From: Lichtheimia corymbifera B2541
Taxonomy: Eukaryota; Mucoromycota; Mucoromycetes; Mucorales; Lichtheimiaceae
DNA length: 64,000 nucleotides
Reading direction: 5' to 3'
Assembly (NCBI GenBank): GCA_000697475.1
Contig: JNEU01000986.1
Coordinates: forward strand, 1 to 64,000
In this document: piece by piece, positions 49,779 through 61,014 of the stretch
Numbering within the stretch: the first letter of the stretch is position 1
How the letters are laid out: every line of letters starts with the position of its first letter
Notes under the pieces: generated by a model
What the model was told of the DNA's origin: nothing
Databases searched by the model: none
The model's input: the letters and a program-made list of their open reading frames with translations, nothing else
Position numbers and translations under genes: made by a program

Positions 49779-50211
49779 GGTACGTATAGAGAAGAGAGAG
49801 AGGAGAGGGACTAAAGACGTGTAAAAAAGCAAAGCAGAAAGTAGAAATGATGTTTTCGGAGTACTCTTTTTTGCCGTGCTGTCAGGTATGCTATGCTTGC
49901 TTCCATCTTCCCCCACATCCTGCGCCATGCACAATGCGCACCATCCATCCATGAATGACTAATGAACAATGAAAATAGCGGTACCTCTTCCTATGAATGG
50001 CCCTTTGTTTGCTTCATCCTCGATATCAAGATACCATCTATTATCGTTATAATAGTAGTGGGATGTTGTTACAACAGCACGTGCTTCGTGTAAAGGTAAT
50101 GTACGCAAAGAGCATGATAAAGGTACACACACCATTACCATTTATTAATCGCAGGGTTGTTAGGACTACACTGAAATTGGCACGTCTCCGGAGAATCCAC
50201 CTCTTTTATCC

Positions 50212-51169
50212 ATGACCAATTTCGCATTACTTGAAACCATCCTCTATACCCCCACACAAGGTCAACACGCTTTTATCTTATTTACATTTATTCAAGACTA
50301 ACTCTCTCTATATACAACAGGATTCTACCTCCTTGATCTACACATTCGTCGTCTTTTGCATTCAGCTACTGATTTCCACGGTCGCGACCCATCGCTCTTT
50401 ACAACGATTCCTTCGCCTGATGCCATTCAAGAGTTTTTGCAAGACAGAGTTCCCAATGACGATACGTTCAAGCGTGTAAGAACCACTACTTCTCTATATG
50501 ATGGGAACGTTGACCTATTATGTAGGTACGTCTGCTATTAGACGAGAAGCTCCATGTCGAGTACACTGTACTTGATCCCTCTGCTGCACAAGCACCCGCT
50601 ACACTGGTGGATGTTATTGCTCAAGAACCAGCATTGAAAGTCGTGCTCGATTCACAACCATTGGCCTGTTCAACCACGGATCCTTTCCTCAGAAACAAGA
50701 CAACACAACGAGATGCATACAATGAAGCACGTCAGCGGGTTGGCTGTGGTACCGAGAAGGGTCCTTTTGATGTCATTTTGTGGAACAAGGATCGTCAGGT
50801 GACCGAATCAAGTATTGCCAATATAGCCGTCCATTCATTGGGAGAAAATGGTCAACACGTATGGAGAACGCCATCGGTAGAGTGTGGTAAGTATAATACG
50901 ATTCTATCAAAGTGGGAGATTGATTATTGACAACTCTCCTTAGGACTATTGCCAGGCGTCTTTCGAGAAGCACTCTTAGCAAGCGGGGAATTGGTTGAGG
51001 ATATCATCACTGTGGATGAGCTTATGCAGGCACAAAAGGTCAGTCATTTTACGAAATATGATAAGGATTGTAACTGATCCAATAGGTGTAATAGAACGGC
51101 CAACCCATTGTGTGCTTTAATTCGGTCCGCAAACTTTATCGAGTACAAGTGATGGATGCCAGCGAGTAG
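50212..51169 (+). CDS. Class IV PLP enzyme, aminodeoxychorismate lyase-like
   Basis: Five exons: 50212-50260, 50321-50475, 50526-50886, 50944-51038, 51095-51169; 244 aa. It begins MTNFALLETILYTPTQGFYL and LDLHIRRLLHSATDF, the start typical of stand-alone fold-type IV aminotransferase-like lyases and PabC-type domains. FLRNKTTQRDAYNEAR probably contains the Schiff-base lysine (Lys126). VTESSIANIAV and VECGLLPGVFREALLASGE are the cofactor-binding loops, and FNSVRKLYRVQV ends the protein. The probable reaction is release of p-aminobenzoate plus pyruvate in folate synthesis; a D- or branched-chain amino-acid transaminase is the alternative. The first intron has a less common GTCAAC donor. It converges with HSP104, 139 bp apart. 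Confidence 0.75.
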
Positions 51170-51308
51170 CAAGTGGGTTATAGGGATAATTATAGATATA
51201 GACAATGAATTTCTTTTAATGCTAGTATATAGTTTTCCAAATCAATCATGTATACAATAATGTCTATTTACAATGAAACGCTCTGTACAATGGGTTACTA
51301 CATCCTAT

Positions 51309-54111
51309 TTATGCTTCATCCATATCTTCATCCTCCTCATCCATGGGTTCTTCAACGACATAATCAGACTGGCTCTCATGATTGCGAAGGACTTCAATGG
51401 TATCATGGCTTGTCACGTCCACCTTGGCTGTTTCACCTGGACGAATACCACCATCGATAATGAGTCTTGCCAGAGGATTAAGCAACTTTTGCTGGATCAC
51501 ACGATTGAGTGGACGAGCACCAAACACGGGTTCATAGCCATGCACGCCAAGCCATTCCTTTGCAGGTTTTGACACATCGAGAGTGATTTTGCGATCAGAC
51601 AAGCGATCTTGAACTTCTTGCAAGCGGACATCCACGATATCAGTAATGTTGGTTTGTGAGAGCCTGTCAAAGATGACAATTTCGTCGATACGATTGGTGA
51701 ACTCGGGGCTAAAGTGCTGGCGAACGATTTGTTGAATTTGCTCCTTGAGAACGATACCAGCATCCGATTCAGGTTCAGCATTTCCTTGAGAAGCGAGCAA
51801 GTGGGCGCCAAGATTGGATGTCATGACAATGATGGTGTTGCGGAAATCAATGCGTCGGCCTTTGGAATCATGAATGAAGCCTTCATCGAGTACTTGCAAC
51901 AAGACATTGGCTACATCCTTGTGGGCCTTTTCCAATTCATCCAACAAGACCACCGAGTAAGGCTTGCGACGTACGGCATCAAATAAACCACCTTCTTCGT
52001 ATCCAACGTAACCAGCAGGTGCTCCCTATTGATTGTTAAAAGTAAGTAACATTATCCATATTGCATGATGATTCAAAAACTTACCAAAAGCTTGGATACA
52101 CTATGTTGCTCCATCAATTCGCTCATATCAATACGGATCAATGCACGCTCATCATCGAACAAGAATTCTGCCACGGTCTTGCACAAGAGTGTTTTACCAA
52201 CACCGGTGGGACCAAGGAAAAGGAAGCTGGCGAGAGGCTTGTTGGGATCTTGGAGACCAGCTTTGGAGAGACGAATGGCATTGGACACAGCACGGATAGC
52301 AGCATCTTGACCCACCACTTTACGCTTGAGCTCGGTCTCCATATTCAGCAGCTTTTCACGTTCCGTTCTTGCCAAGTTATGCACAGGAATACCAGTCCAA
52401 CGAGAAACGACTTCCATGATTTGCTCAGGACGTACCAATTCACTAAGACCCGTGCTTTGATCATTTGCAGCCATCTCTTGCAACTTGCGTTGTTTCTCTT
52501 CCATCAAGACCTTGATACGTTGTTCGACATCAGGAATGGCATAGTATTCAATATCAGCTGCAGTAGCAAGATCATAGCGGTTACGAGCTTCCATGGCCTT
52601 GCCTCTCAACTCATCCAGCTTTTGCTTGAGATCTCGAATTTCATCCAAACGACCCTTGTCCATTTCATATTTGAGCTTAAGAGGCTTGAGTTGTTCTTGC
52701 ACTTGAGCCATTTGTTGTCGCACTTGCTCCAAACGTTCTTGCGATTCCTTGTTGTTCTTTTCCTTGCTGAGAGCCATAGCTTCAATCTCAAGTTGGAAAT
52801 GTCGGCGTTCAAGGACATCAATTTCTTCAGGCTTTGAATCAAGCTGAACACGGGTATTGGCAGCAGCTTCATCAATCAAATCAATGGCCTTATCAGGTAG
52901 GAAACGGGTGGTGATGTAACGATCGGAAAGCTGAGCAGCTGACACCAATGCTGCATCCATAATCTTGACACCATGGTAGTTCTCGTATTTTTCCTTCAAG
53001 CCACGAAGAATGGAAACGGTAGCTGCAACGGAAGGTTCACCAACATCAACTTTTTGGAAACGACGTTCAAACTATACATAATGGTAAGTATTAAGGAATA
53101 TCGTATCAATGATTATTTTGTAATACTTACAGCTGGATCCTTTTCGATTACTCGGTATTCAGTCAAAGTGGTAGCACCAATGCATCGTAATTCACCACGT
53201 GCCAACATGGGTTTGAGCAGATTGGCGGCATCCATGGATCCTTCACCTTTACCAGCGCCAAGCACTGTATGGATTTCATCGATAAAGAGAATGACACCAT
53301 CTTGGGATTCTTTGACTTCCTTGAGTACCGCCTTGAGTCTTTCTTCGAATTCACCACGGTATTTGGCACCTGCAATCAATGCACCCATATCAAGAGCAAA
53401 GAGTTTGCATTGAAGGGTTTGAGGAACATCACGCTCAACGATACGACGTGCAAGGCCTTCCACAATAGCAGTCTTGCCGACACCAGGTTCACCGATCAAT
53501 ACAGGATTGTTCTTTGTACGACGAGCAAGGACACGAATGACACGTCGAATCTCGTCATCACGTCCAATCACAGGGTCCAATTTACCGCTTTGTGCCATTT
53601 GCGTTAAATCAACAGCGTACTTGGATAGTGCTTCATAGACTTCTTCAGCGTTCTTGCTATCCACACGACGATTGCCACGGATCTGGGAAACAGCATTCTC
53701 GAGTGCTTTCTTGGTGACACCAGCATCCTTCATGGGTTGGAATGATTGATCTTCATCGGCGAGTGCGAGAATAATGTGATCGATCGAGATGAAGGAATCC
53801 TTTTGCTGCTTCATATGCTGTTGGGCGTTGCGTAAGAGTTTGGCGGTGCCTGAGCCGATACTGATTTCAGCAGGTGGTGGATCTTGAGTGGGTAAATGGA
53901 CCATTTGGCTCTTGTATGCACGTTCGACCGTGGAGGGTTCAGCACCCGCCTTCTCGATTACGGACTTGAAGAGAGATTGACCATCGGTTTCGTCAAAGAG
54001 AGCACAGGCGATATGCGCAGGATAGATTTGTATATGTCCAAATTCACGAGCAAGACTTTGGGCAATGCCCAATGCTTTTTCAACTCGTTCTGTAAATTCT
54101 AGACCAGACAT
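51309..54111 (-). CDS. HSP104: Disaggregase Hsp104 (ClpB family AAA+ chaperone)
   Basis: Three exons, 53131-54111, 52085-53071 and 51309-52025, all phase 0; 894 aa, close to yeast Hsp104. The Clp N-domain opens the protein ([20 protein letters not shown]). NBD1 has Walker A GEPGVGKT (about residue 208) and [18 protein letters not shown] coiled-coil middle domain spans about residues 400-520. NBD2 has Walker A GPTGVGKT (about 613), then [12 protein letters not shown] and [13 protein letters not shown] across a splice, and LLDELEKAH. The C-terminus is acidic ([14 protein letters not shown]), as in Hsp104 tails that bind TPR cochaperones. It extracts and refolds aggregated proteins with Hsp70. 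Upstream lie a TATA box and GAA units at 10-bp spacing. Confidence 0.95.
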
Positions 54112-54188
54112 TGCTTGGATAAAAGAAAGTGTAAAGAGAAAAAGAAGTAGGGTTTGAAATTCTGCATGAAAATGGGGGTTGATGCTTG

Positions 54189-54244
54189 CTTTATATCCAG
54201 GGTGTGGTACTTGCCTATTCCGAAGGATCGGGAAAGCTCCGGAA
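54189..54244 (-). promoter_or_regulatory. HSP104 core promoter: TATA box and step-type heat-shock element
   Basis: On the minus strand a GATATAAAG lies near 54190-54197. About 30 bp further upstream the plus strand has GAA at 54222, 54232 and 54242, exactly 10 bp apart, so the gene strand reads TTC-N7-TTC-N7-TTC. The intervening 5-bp units match the opposite-strand unit only partly, which is the arrangement called step-type for Hsf1 binding. Heat induction of the adjacent chaperone is the inferred role. Confidence 0.6.
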
Positions 54245-54510
54245 AAATTTCAAACCCAGGCGATCCACAACGTTCTCCCATTTTCTCCAACATGCTCGAT
54301 TACATCACCTGATTTGGAGTACGCGTTAACTATGCTCTTTGCCTTTCTCTGTGCACTCCAATTATGGTATACTCGAAGCAAAAAGTTATCGGTGTATGAT
54401 CACTGATAATGGGGAACGTGGTCATGGTAATCTACCGTTTCAAGATTATGCAAGGCATCTGTACCACCATAAACACGTCCTTATCCTGCAACTATTCTTT
54501 CTCATAAACT

Positions 54511-54578
54511 AGGATGGCCTTCTTTATGCGATGATGATAAACTGCTTATGATTCCACATCAAACGAAAAGGCCATCCT
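54511..54578. repeat. Hairpin with 11-bp perfect stem
   Basis: AGGATGGCCTT at 54511-54521 is the reverse complement of AAGGCCATCCT at 54568-54578, with a 46-nt loop. It lies in gene-free DNA upstream of HSP104. It may be a relic foldback element or a structured transcript. Confidence 0.6.
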
Positions 54579-55317
54579 GGTAAATGTAACGAAAAAAGCA
54601 GATGACGCATGATATGTACAGTAGACAACTCCACCTTTTCCTCGTGTTCTTGTTTCCTTCCATCCACAATGTGTACCACTTTTTATTACTAGCACACTCC
54701 CATCCCCCACGTCAACAATAATTATGTACCTTCAATTTCATACCAGATTCCCCAGTATTATACTGCTCATCGCCAACGAGTTCTACAGTACAACAACCTG
54801 CAAGCTCAATGTCCACTGCAACCACCAAAGAAAAGGTGGAGGTCAATGTGTGTTTATGTTAATGTTCTACAAAGAAAATACGAAACCTTTGTCGGTTGTT
54901 TAACCCAGAGGATGGCATGATCAGGTCGTATAATAGCAGCCGTCGAACCCCCGGCTTTTATCATCATCGAGCACAAAATCCGATTGAATGGATGAAATAG
55001 CGAAGAAATATTTTATATGACAACGAACCCTGAAGACAAACAGCAGAATAACCAGCCTCATTCTTTCATAGAACGTACGTTCGAATGCACTCATCATTTT
55101 TAGCGATTAGCCATTGATACGAGCTATCGTAGGCGGATCTTAACAATAGGAGAAAGATAGATCATGCACCTTCGACCAATAACGTTGAGCTTTCGAGTCC
55201 AGCAATCCAGCTCTTGTCACACACATGTCCTTCTGCATCTTTAATACTAATAGGTCTGAGGCAATTGACAATGGATAAAGGTCACTTTCAGATAGCATAT
55301 TACTCAAAGCGTATGTA
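54579..55317. other. Gene-free interval before the foldback elements
   Basis: No coding sequence is supported. The part from about 55130 resembles 22612-22770, so it belongs to the same repeat family. Confidence 0.5.
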
Positions 55318-55661
55318 AAACATAAAGACGCTCATATCTCAAAACTTTACAATGAAGCGTGGGGTCTTGAATAGAACAAAGTTGGTCGCAAGGGTCGAAA
55401 GCATATACTGCCCCAGTCTCAGGTTCGTCATGGCCGACCCCAGATTTCGCAATGTCACCACCAGCCAAAGTTGAAAAAAAAAATTCGAGAGGTCGACCCA
55501 CGATCCACTTTGGCTGGTGGTGACATCGCCAAATCTGGGATTGGCGAGCCTGATCGTGAAACTTGCACCCAAGGTGCGCTTGACCACGACGAGCAACTTT
55601 GTTCGATTGAAGACCCTCATGTTTCGTTGTAAAGTTTAGAGATACAGCTATCTTTATGTTA
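55318..55661. repeat. Foldback palindromic element, copy 1
   Basis: The central arms 55441-55471 and 55508-55537 are nearly perfect reverse complements around an A-rich spacer with GGTCGACCC. Outward, similarity continues less perfectly: ACTTTACAATGAAGCGTGG on the left pairs with the segment ending TGTAAAGTTT (55629-55638) on the right. The left outer arm is more diverged than the right. No coding sequence is present. It is followed in tandem by copy 2. Confidence 0.8.
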
Positions 55662-55805
55662 TTACTATGTTGTACGCGTAATGTATATGAAGAGTGGCGT
55701 TTGTATCATGCAAATGAGCTGTGTTGCACAAAGAAGTCTGTCTGCATCTTCGGCTCTATCGGGGTCTACCTACTTGACAATGAATAAAGACCACTTGTCA
55801 TATAG

Positions 55806-56190
55806 CATCACGCTTATATCATATGCAAAACACAAAATGCCTGTATCACAAAACTTTACAATGAAACGTGGAGTCTTCAATCGAACAAAGTTGCTCGTCG
55901 GGGTCAAGCGCACCTTGGGTGCAAGTTTCACGATCGTCGTGGCCACTCTCAGATTCACCCAACGTCACCACCAGCCAAAGTTGAAAAAAAATTCGAGAGG
56001 TCGACCCACGATCCACTTTGGCTGGTGGTGACATTGCGAAATCTAGGATCGGCGAGCCTGATCGTGAAACTTGCACCCAAGGTGCGCTTGACCCCGACGA
56101 GCAACTTTGCTCTATGAAAGACCCCACGTTTCATTGTAAGATTTAGAGATACAGGAACCTTTATGTTTTACATATGCTGTAAGCGTAATG
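55806..56190. repeat. Foldback palindromic element, copy 2
   Basis: Arms of about 177 bp (55806-55982 and 56014-56190) flank a 31-bp spacer. CCACCAGCCAAAGT faces ACTTTGGCTGGTGG at the centre. Both arms contain AAGCGCACCTTGGGTGCAAG, itself with a small internal palindrome, and a GAACAAAGTTGCTCG-like core. The element is the better preserved of the two copies. A flanking segment (from about 55700) recurs near 56220, so the repeat unit is about 520 bp. Confidence 0.85.
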
Positions 56191-56369
56191 CTATATAAAA
56201 GGTGGTCTTCGTTCATTGTGAAGTATCATGCAAATGAGCTGTGTTGCACAAAGAAGTCCGTCTGCATCATCGGCTCTATCGGGGTCTACCTACTTGACAA
56301 TGAACAAACACCACCTTTCCTATGGCATCACGCTTACAGCATATGTAAAACATAAAGGTGCCTGTTTCT

Positions 56370-56990
56370 CCAAATCTCCATAATGATGTGTAGAGGCTTT
56401 ATGAGAACGATGTTGATCAGCATGACCGAGAGCACCTCCTGACCAAGTTTCGACGTCCCCACCAGCAATATCGGCGCGCACGGCCGTACACCCTATTTAT
56501 GTTACCATCCCTTCGTCGTCTCTCCCATATTCAAGGTTTTCATAATGAACTCTGGGGACCTTATGGGAACGAAATTGCTCGGCGTGGTCGAAAGGATGTT
56601 GTGTGTGAGTTTCATGTTTGAGGTGGGCAATCTCGGGGAACAGGAGCGCCGACCCTACTTTATCCTACTTTTGGGCTGGCCGGCATTCAAAATGTTCATA
56701 ATGAACCATGCGGTTTTTAAATGAATGGAGTTGATCAGCATGTCCCAGAGAACCTTCTGACCAAGTTTCAAGTGCGAGATGGGGAATCTCAAGAAACTAC
56801 ATACTAATTGACTTTTCCATAAATCCGGCGCTTTCCCAATTTCCATCCGTCATAGTAAATCTCACATTATGCTCTCCCTTTCAAAATTTTCAAATGAAGT
56901 GTGGGTTCTTTATTAATACAAAATTGTTCAGCATGCCCTAGAGCATATTGTGTGAAAGTTTGAGGTTCGTGACAGGCAATCCCCAATATG
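56370..56990. repeat. Array of diverged 150-200-bp direct repeats
   Basis: Four units begin near 56370, 56534, 56688 and 56884. Each has a TTCATAATGAA-like start, then a GTGGGG/CTTTAT.. segment, then AACGAAGTTGCTCAGCATG-like sequence, then GAGTTTCA..GAG. The same core forms the arms of the foldback elements. The last two units overlap the start of the 1-kb repeat copy B. Divergence is high, so the array appears old. Confidence 0.6.
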
Positions 56991-57810
56991 TATCATGCAT
57001 TGATATCAGTGTATATGGGTAAGTCTGACTGCCTGACAGATTTAATTTCCACCTCTTCCACTCCCCCTTTATTTCCCTCTTCTTCCCATTCTCAACTGTT
57101 GCCCCATTCAAGTACAACCATCACCTGCGAACGATTGTCCTGCTTCAACCCATCATGTCGATCCTACGATTGACTTGATCCGAAAGACTTTGACTGAACG
57201 GCAACTGCATGGCGTGTACACAGCCGTCTTGTCACACCACCACAGCACCTGCGTTTCTTGATGCAACACCTTCTCTTGTACGATCCTCGACCACAATCAA
57301 CCGTAACAGCAGCTGCCATTAGCAAGGTCTTTACTCCATTGTGTCAAACAGCGTTCACAGCCTTGTCACTTTACTACAACACACGCTCTTGCACACTTCT
57401 CTGCCGCGACCAAACGTAGCAGCTGTTGCTATTACCAGACCTGTACTCCATCGTCTCAAGTTACTTGCAGCAACCTATCTTACAGCCTTTATTACGTGAA
57501 CAGCAGATAGCTATTGTATAGAAGCAGCTTTATTTACGTGTAGCAACTTGCTTTAATACATATGGATTCCTATGGATGATGCCCATATCCTCTTCAAATA
57601 TACCGCAATGAAAGCAACCTTCACATGGTTGAGATGCGATGGATGATGATCAAACAAGGGGTTGGACCAACAGCTGTATGGAAATGGATGCGATCATATA
57701 GCTCTTTTTAACCAGCATATTGGGTTTGCATTGGTTATGGTGGATGGATGGGATCAAGTGCAGTGATGAGAAGTCCTGCAATGTTGCTCTGGTTACTTGG
57801 CAAAGTGTGG
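56737..57810. repeat. Dispersed 1-kb non-coding repeat, copy B
   Basis: Aligned by eye with 1-1045 in the same orientation. Copy B has an extra stretch of about 65 nt near 57475-57545 and many small substitutions and indels. No frame is shared. The repeat continues directly from the diverged-unit array, so copy A probably has similar sequence to its left, outside the window. Confidence 0.75.
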
Positions 57811-58534
57811 AAGGGCTGAGGATGCTGAATGGGTCGACAATGTAAATAAATGGGTGATAGACATGTAGCGTCTACTCTTCAACGTACTTCTTGATGCCTT
57901 GAGTTGCCACCACACAACACCATCATGTTTCTGAGTACGACAATAAGAATGCAAGTACAGCATCAAATGAGCATAAGTGTAAGGATCTGTACGAGAGCAA
58001 TAGAGGCTGTATTTAGAGTACTGATCCATGCATGTTGTACATCCATTGTGTGCTACTTTCCGATTTCATTTGAGTTTGCTGGTTTTGAGCAGTAAAGTGG
58101 TGATCTTGATGCTGATACTCTTCCTTGGGTTTTATATAATAAGCGAAGCCACGTGAGGCTTATGTTTGCTCACAGGGCTTGGTTGTCATGTAACAAATCG
58201 GACATGATGTTCTTCCCCGCCCATGCAAGTTGATGAGGAAGATCAAATTTTATTGAGTGCATATTGACATGAAAGATAGTAGCTAATGATGGGAAATGTA
58301 ATGATGGTAGCACATGTTATAAGGAATGGTTGTCGATAGGAAACGTGGCAGGCCAATGAGCGGCATGAAGGGGATAGCGGGGAGCGTCGGTGCCTCGTTT
58401 TGGAAGAGTGGCACACACGTAGGACATGATAGACCTTATATCTCAATGAATGCACAATTCAAACCCCCTTTTATCCATCATCCATCCCTTTTTCTTGCCC
58501 TCATCCCTTTCCTTTATAAACACATACCCTGTAT
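57811..58534. other. Gene-free interval upstream of the RING-CH gene
   Basis: No supported gene. A TTTATAAA TATA-like motif lies about 20 nt upstream of the RING-CH ATG, which would imply a very short leader or a downstream start. Confidence 0.4.
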
Positions 58535-59584
58535 ATGACGCGCCATAAAAACAAAGACATCCAATATAAAGCCTGCGAGACTGGAGCACCCTTACTTTCT
58601 TCACCACCAACACAAGACAACAACGACGACGACAACGGTAACCACCACAGCAGCAGTAATAGCGCACATCAAGAACCAGCCATGACAACGATTACGATAA
58701 ACGATCCCAAGACATGTCGCATTTGTGGAGATGACGATCAAGAGAGTGATAATATACCCGGCGAGACGAGTACTACGAGCGACGACGACCAACCTTCGGC
58801 ATACAAAAGACATCAAGTGATGGATAGTAAATGCCGCGGAGGAGCACATACGACTACTACTGCAGAGGATGATAACCCGCTGATACGACCATGCAAATGC
58901 AAAGGAAGCATGATGTATGTTCATGTGAACTGTCTAAATCGGTGGCGCGTCATGTCTCCAAGGAAAAAGTCGTATTTATCATGCGATCTATGCGGATATC
59001 GATACAACCTTCACAGACCTCGTTATGCAGCAATCGTATCACATCGTTATTTCATACGCACCATCACCTTCATCATTGTACTGCTCCTCACATTGGGATT
59101 GGCCTATGCATGTAAAGCGATCGATGTTTATGCTTTGGGACATACACCACAACCAGAAAATGACGATTGGCGACAATGGCATGGCCCAACTCTTTTATGG
59201 ATGGATCGCATTTACTTGGCAGCAGGCGTCATTGGCATCTCATTTCTTGGCTTTTTATATGTGCTCATTGTCTGTATCACTTCAGCAAGCACGACAGCTA
59301 CAGACGATTATACCTCTTTCAATGCGCGTGCGGATGACGATATGCCATTCATGTGCTGTGGTCAAGCCAACTGTTGGTATGGATGCGATTTCTATATTGC
59401 GGACTCTCATTGCCACGGAGATGCAGCCTTAGGAGGCATTATCGTATTTGCTATCTTTATGTTTATAACGATGATTTTATTCGGTATCATGGGTGCTGTG
59501 GGTGGCGTCTATACTTTAACCGAATCCATTGTAAAAAGAATCGCAGGAAGAGTCAAAGAAAGGATACTCGAAGTAGACCTCTGA
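58535..59584 (+). CDS. Membrane RING-CH (MARCH-type) E3 ubiquitin ligase
   Basis: One open frame of 349 codons. The RINGv ligands are C61, C64, C120, C122, H130, C133, C150 and C153, the C4HC3 order of MARCH/Doa10-type ligases (RPCKCKGSMMYVHVNCLNRW). The C64-C120 loop is 55 residues, longer than usual. A stop-free 120-nt segment (58746-58865) bounded by GT and CAG could be an in-frame intron; removing it gives a C-X2-C-X15-C spacing and a 309-aa protein. Three or four hydrophobic segments follow (ITFIIVLLLTLGLAYA, LAAGVIGISFLGFLYVLIV, IIVFAIFMFITMILFGIMG). It should ubiquitinate membrane proteins from ER, endosome or vacuole. A Cys-rich loop lies between the second and third spans. Confidence 0.85.
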   Translation: MTRHKNKDIQYKACETGAPLLSSPPTQDNNDDDNGNHHSSSNSAHQEPAMTTITINDPKTCRICGDDDQESDNIPGETSTTSDDDQPSAYKRHQVMDSKCRGGAHTTTTAEDDNPLIRPCKCKGSMMYVHVNCLNRWRVMSPRKKSYLSCDLCGYRYNLHRPRYAAIVSHRYFIRTITFIIVLLLTLGLAYACKAIDVYALGHTPQPENDDWRQWHGPTLLWMDRIYLAAGVIGISFLGFLYVLIVCITSASTTATDDYTSFNARADDDMPFMCCGQANCWYGCDFYIADSHCHGDAALGGIIVFAIFMFITMILFGIMGAVGGVYTLTESIVKRIAGRVKERILEVDL

Positions 59585-59816
59585 TATTATACCATTTGTA
59601 CTCGATCATTTTTCTTTTTCAATTGCATATAATGAATCTTGTTGTTGAAGAGTATATAAATTTGTGATTGTGTGTGATTGTATATAATGTGGAGAAAAGG
59701 AAAGCATGGCAATGTGCGTGTGATGGGAAAGAAAAGGAAAGCATTGAGAGATGAGGAGGAGTGGGAGGGAAAAGAGAGGGAAAGAGAGAATGAAAAAGGG
59801 AATAGTATCATCTTGT

Positions 59817-61014
59817 TTATCGTCTGGCATCTGCATATCCTACAACCCGTGGTGGTGATGCAAGTCTTGTGATAGTGTGCTCGACAGCTGGATGGTGACA
59901 AATAGGAACATCTCGTACAGGATTCATCAATGTGCCAAGGCTCTTTGAGAATTCATTTACGGCACCAGTAAATAAACCTTCTGCTGCGTTATTGTGATAC
60001 GCCAAGCTACAATGGATTGCTATTAGTACCAACACTATCCAGACCCATGCGTACTACTTACTGTTTTGCAAGTTCATTCACTGTTTGTGCACTATAGACT
60101 TCTCCTTCTTGATGCCTTGAAGCAGCCATCTGGATCGCTCTTGTCCAATAGGAATTCAGGTCGTTGTATAGATCCCGTTTCAATTGATTATTATCTATAA
60201 AGTGAGGTGTGTGTGAGTAGTGTATATCGATGATAGGGATCAAATTGAAATTACCATCATTTTCCCATGATGGAAGTCGATGTGTGAGTGCTGTAGCCAA
60301 TTGAAGAAAGGAGAATGAGGTAGTTCCAAAGATGAGCGGTGATGTAAAATAATATGCGTACTGTCGGATCGTATCCTTTAGAAGGAAAAAAGTGTTAGTT
60401 ATGGATGAATCATGTACAATAGCCAATATCTCTCGTACCATCAATTCGATAAAAGGTGTTCGTACTCTTGAAAACGTATAATCATTCCATAAAGGACCAT
60501 TACGATTGTATGGGACGCTCTCTGTCATTCGTCGTTCCAGTGCATGTAGCACTTCAGTCGCTGATTGAACGGTAGGTGCTGGGATATACGACATGATATC
60601 TTGCCGCAGCTCTGGGTGATTGTCGAATAGAGAATGAACAATGTGGATAAGCTTGTCTTTGTCCATGGATGCTGAATATAGAATATCGAATTTAGTATGC
60701 ATGTTGTTGTTGTTGAAGGAGAGGTTTGTCGTCATACCTAGCATATGCGTCAAGCCAGAATCCCTTTGGATACCGGTCTTTGATCGTTTGACTTCGTTCA
60801 CTCTATAAGCCTCTCTTCCATTGCGATAATGTCGTTCCGGTAAGGATCGTTGTAATGTCATCGTCGGTTGTGCGTCCTGCATGTCTTCGTCTTCGGAAAG
60901 TCGTCGTTTACGACCTACAAGAGAGAGCATGCTGTTCAATGAGCTGCCATAGGAGGATAGGTGCAATCTACCTTTTGTGATGTTTGAGTGAGAATGGGGA
61001 TGTAGGGTTGCCAT
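59817..61014 (-). CDS. STS1: Nuclear proteasome tether Sts1/Cut8
   Basis: Six exons: 60972-61014, 60738-60914, 60671-60671 region to 60439 (60439-60671), 60255-60375, 60062-60194, 59817-60006; 298 aa. The N-terminus has a GRKRRLSEDED nuclear signal. The Cut8 core follows: DKLIHIVHSLFDNHPEL, IPAPTVQSATEVLHALERRM, PYNRNGPLWNDYTFSRVR, then IELMDTIRQYAYYFTSP after splicing. Cut8/Sts1 anchors the 26S proteasome at the nuclear envelope. The first four introns (57, 66, 63, 60 nt) are all multiples of three and stop-free, so the unspliced frame stays open from 61014 to about 60058. Splicing is preferred because it restores the compact Cut8 core. The last intron (55 nt) is ordinary. Confidence 0.8.

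Noticed and set aside
55339..56127. ORFs within the foldback elements
   Set aside because: They arise from palindromic repeats; frames are not conserved between the two copies.
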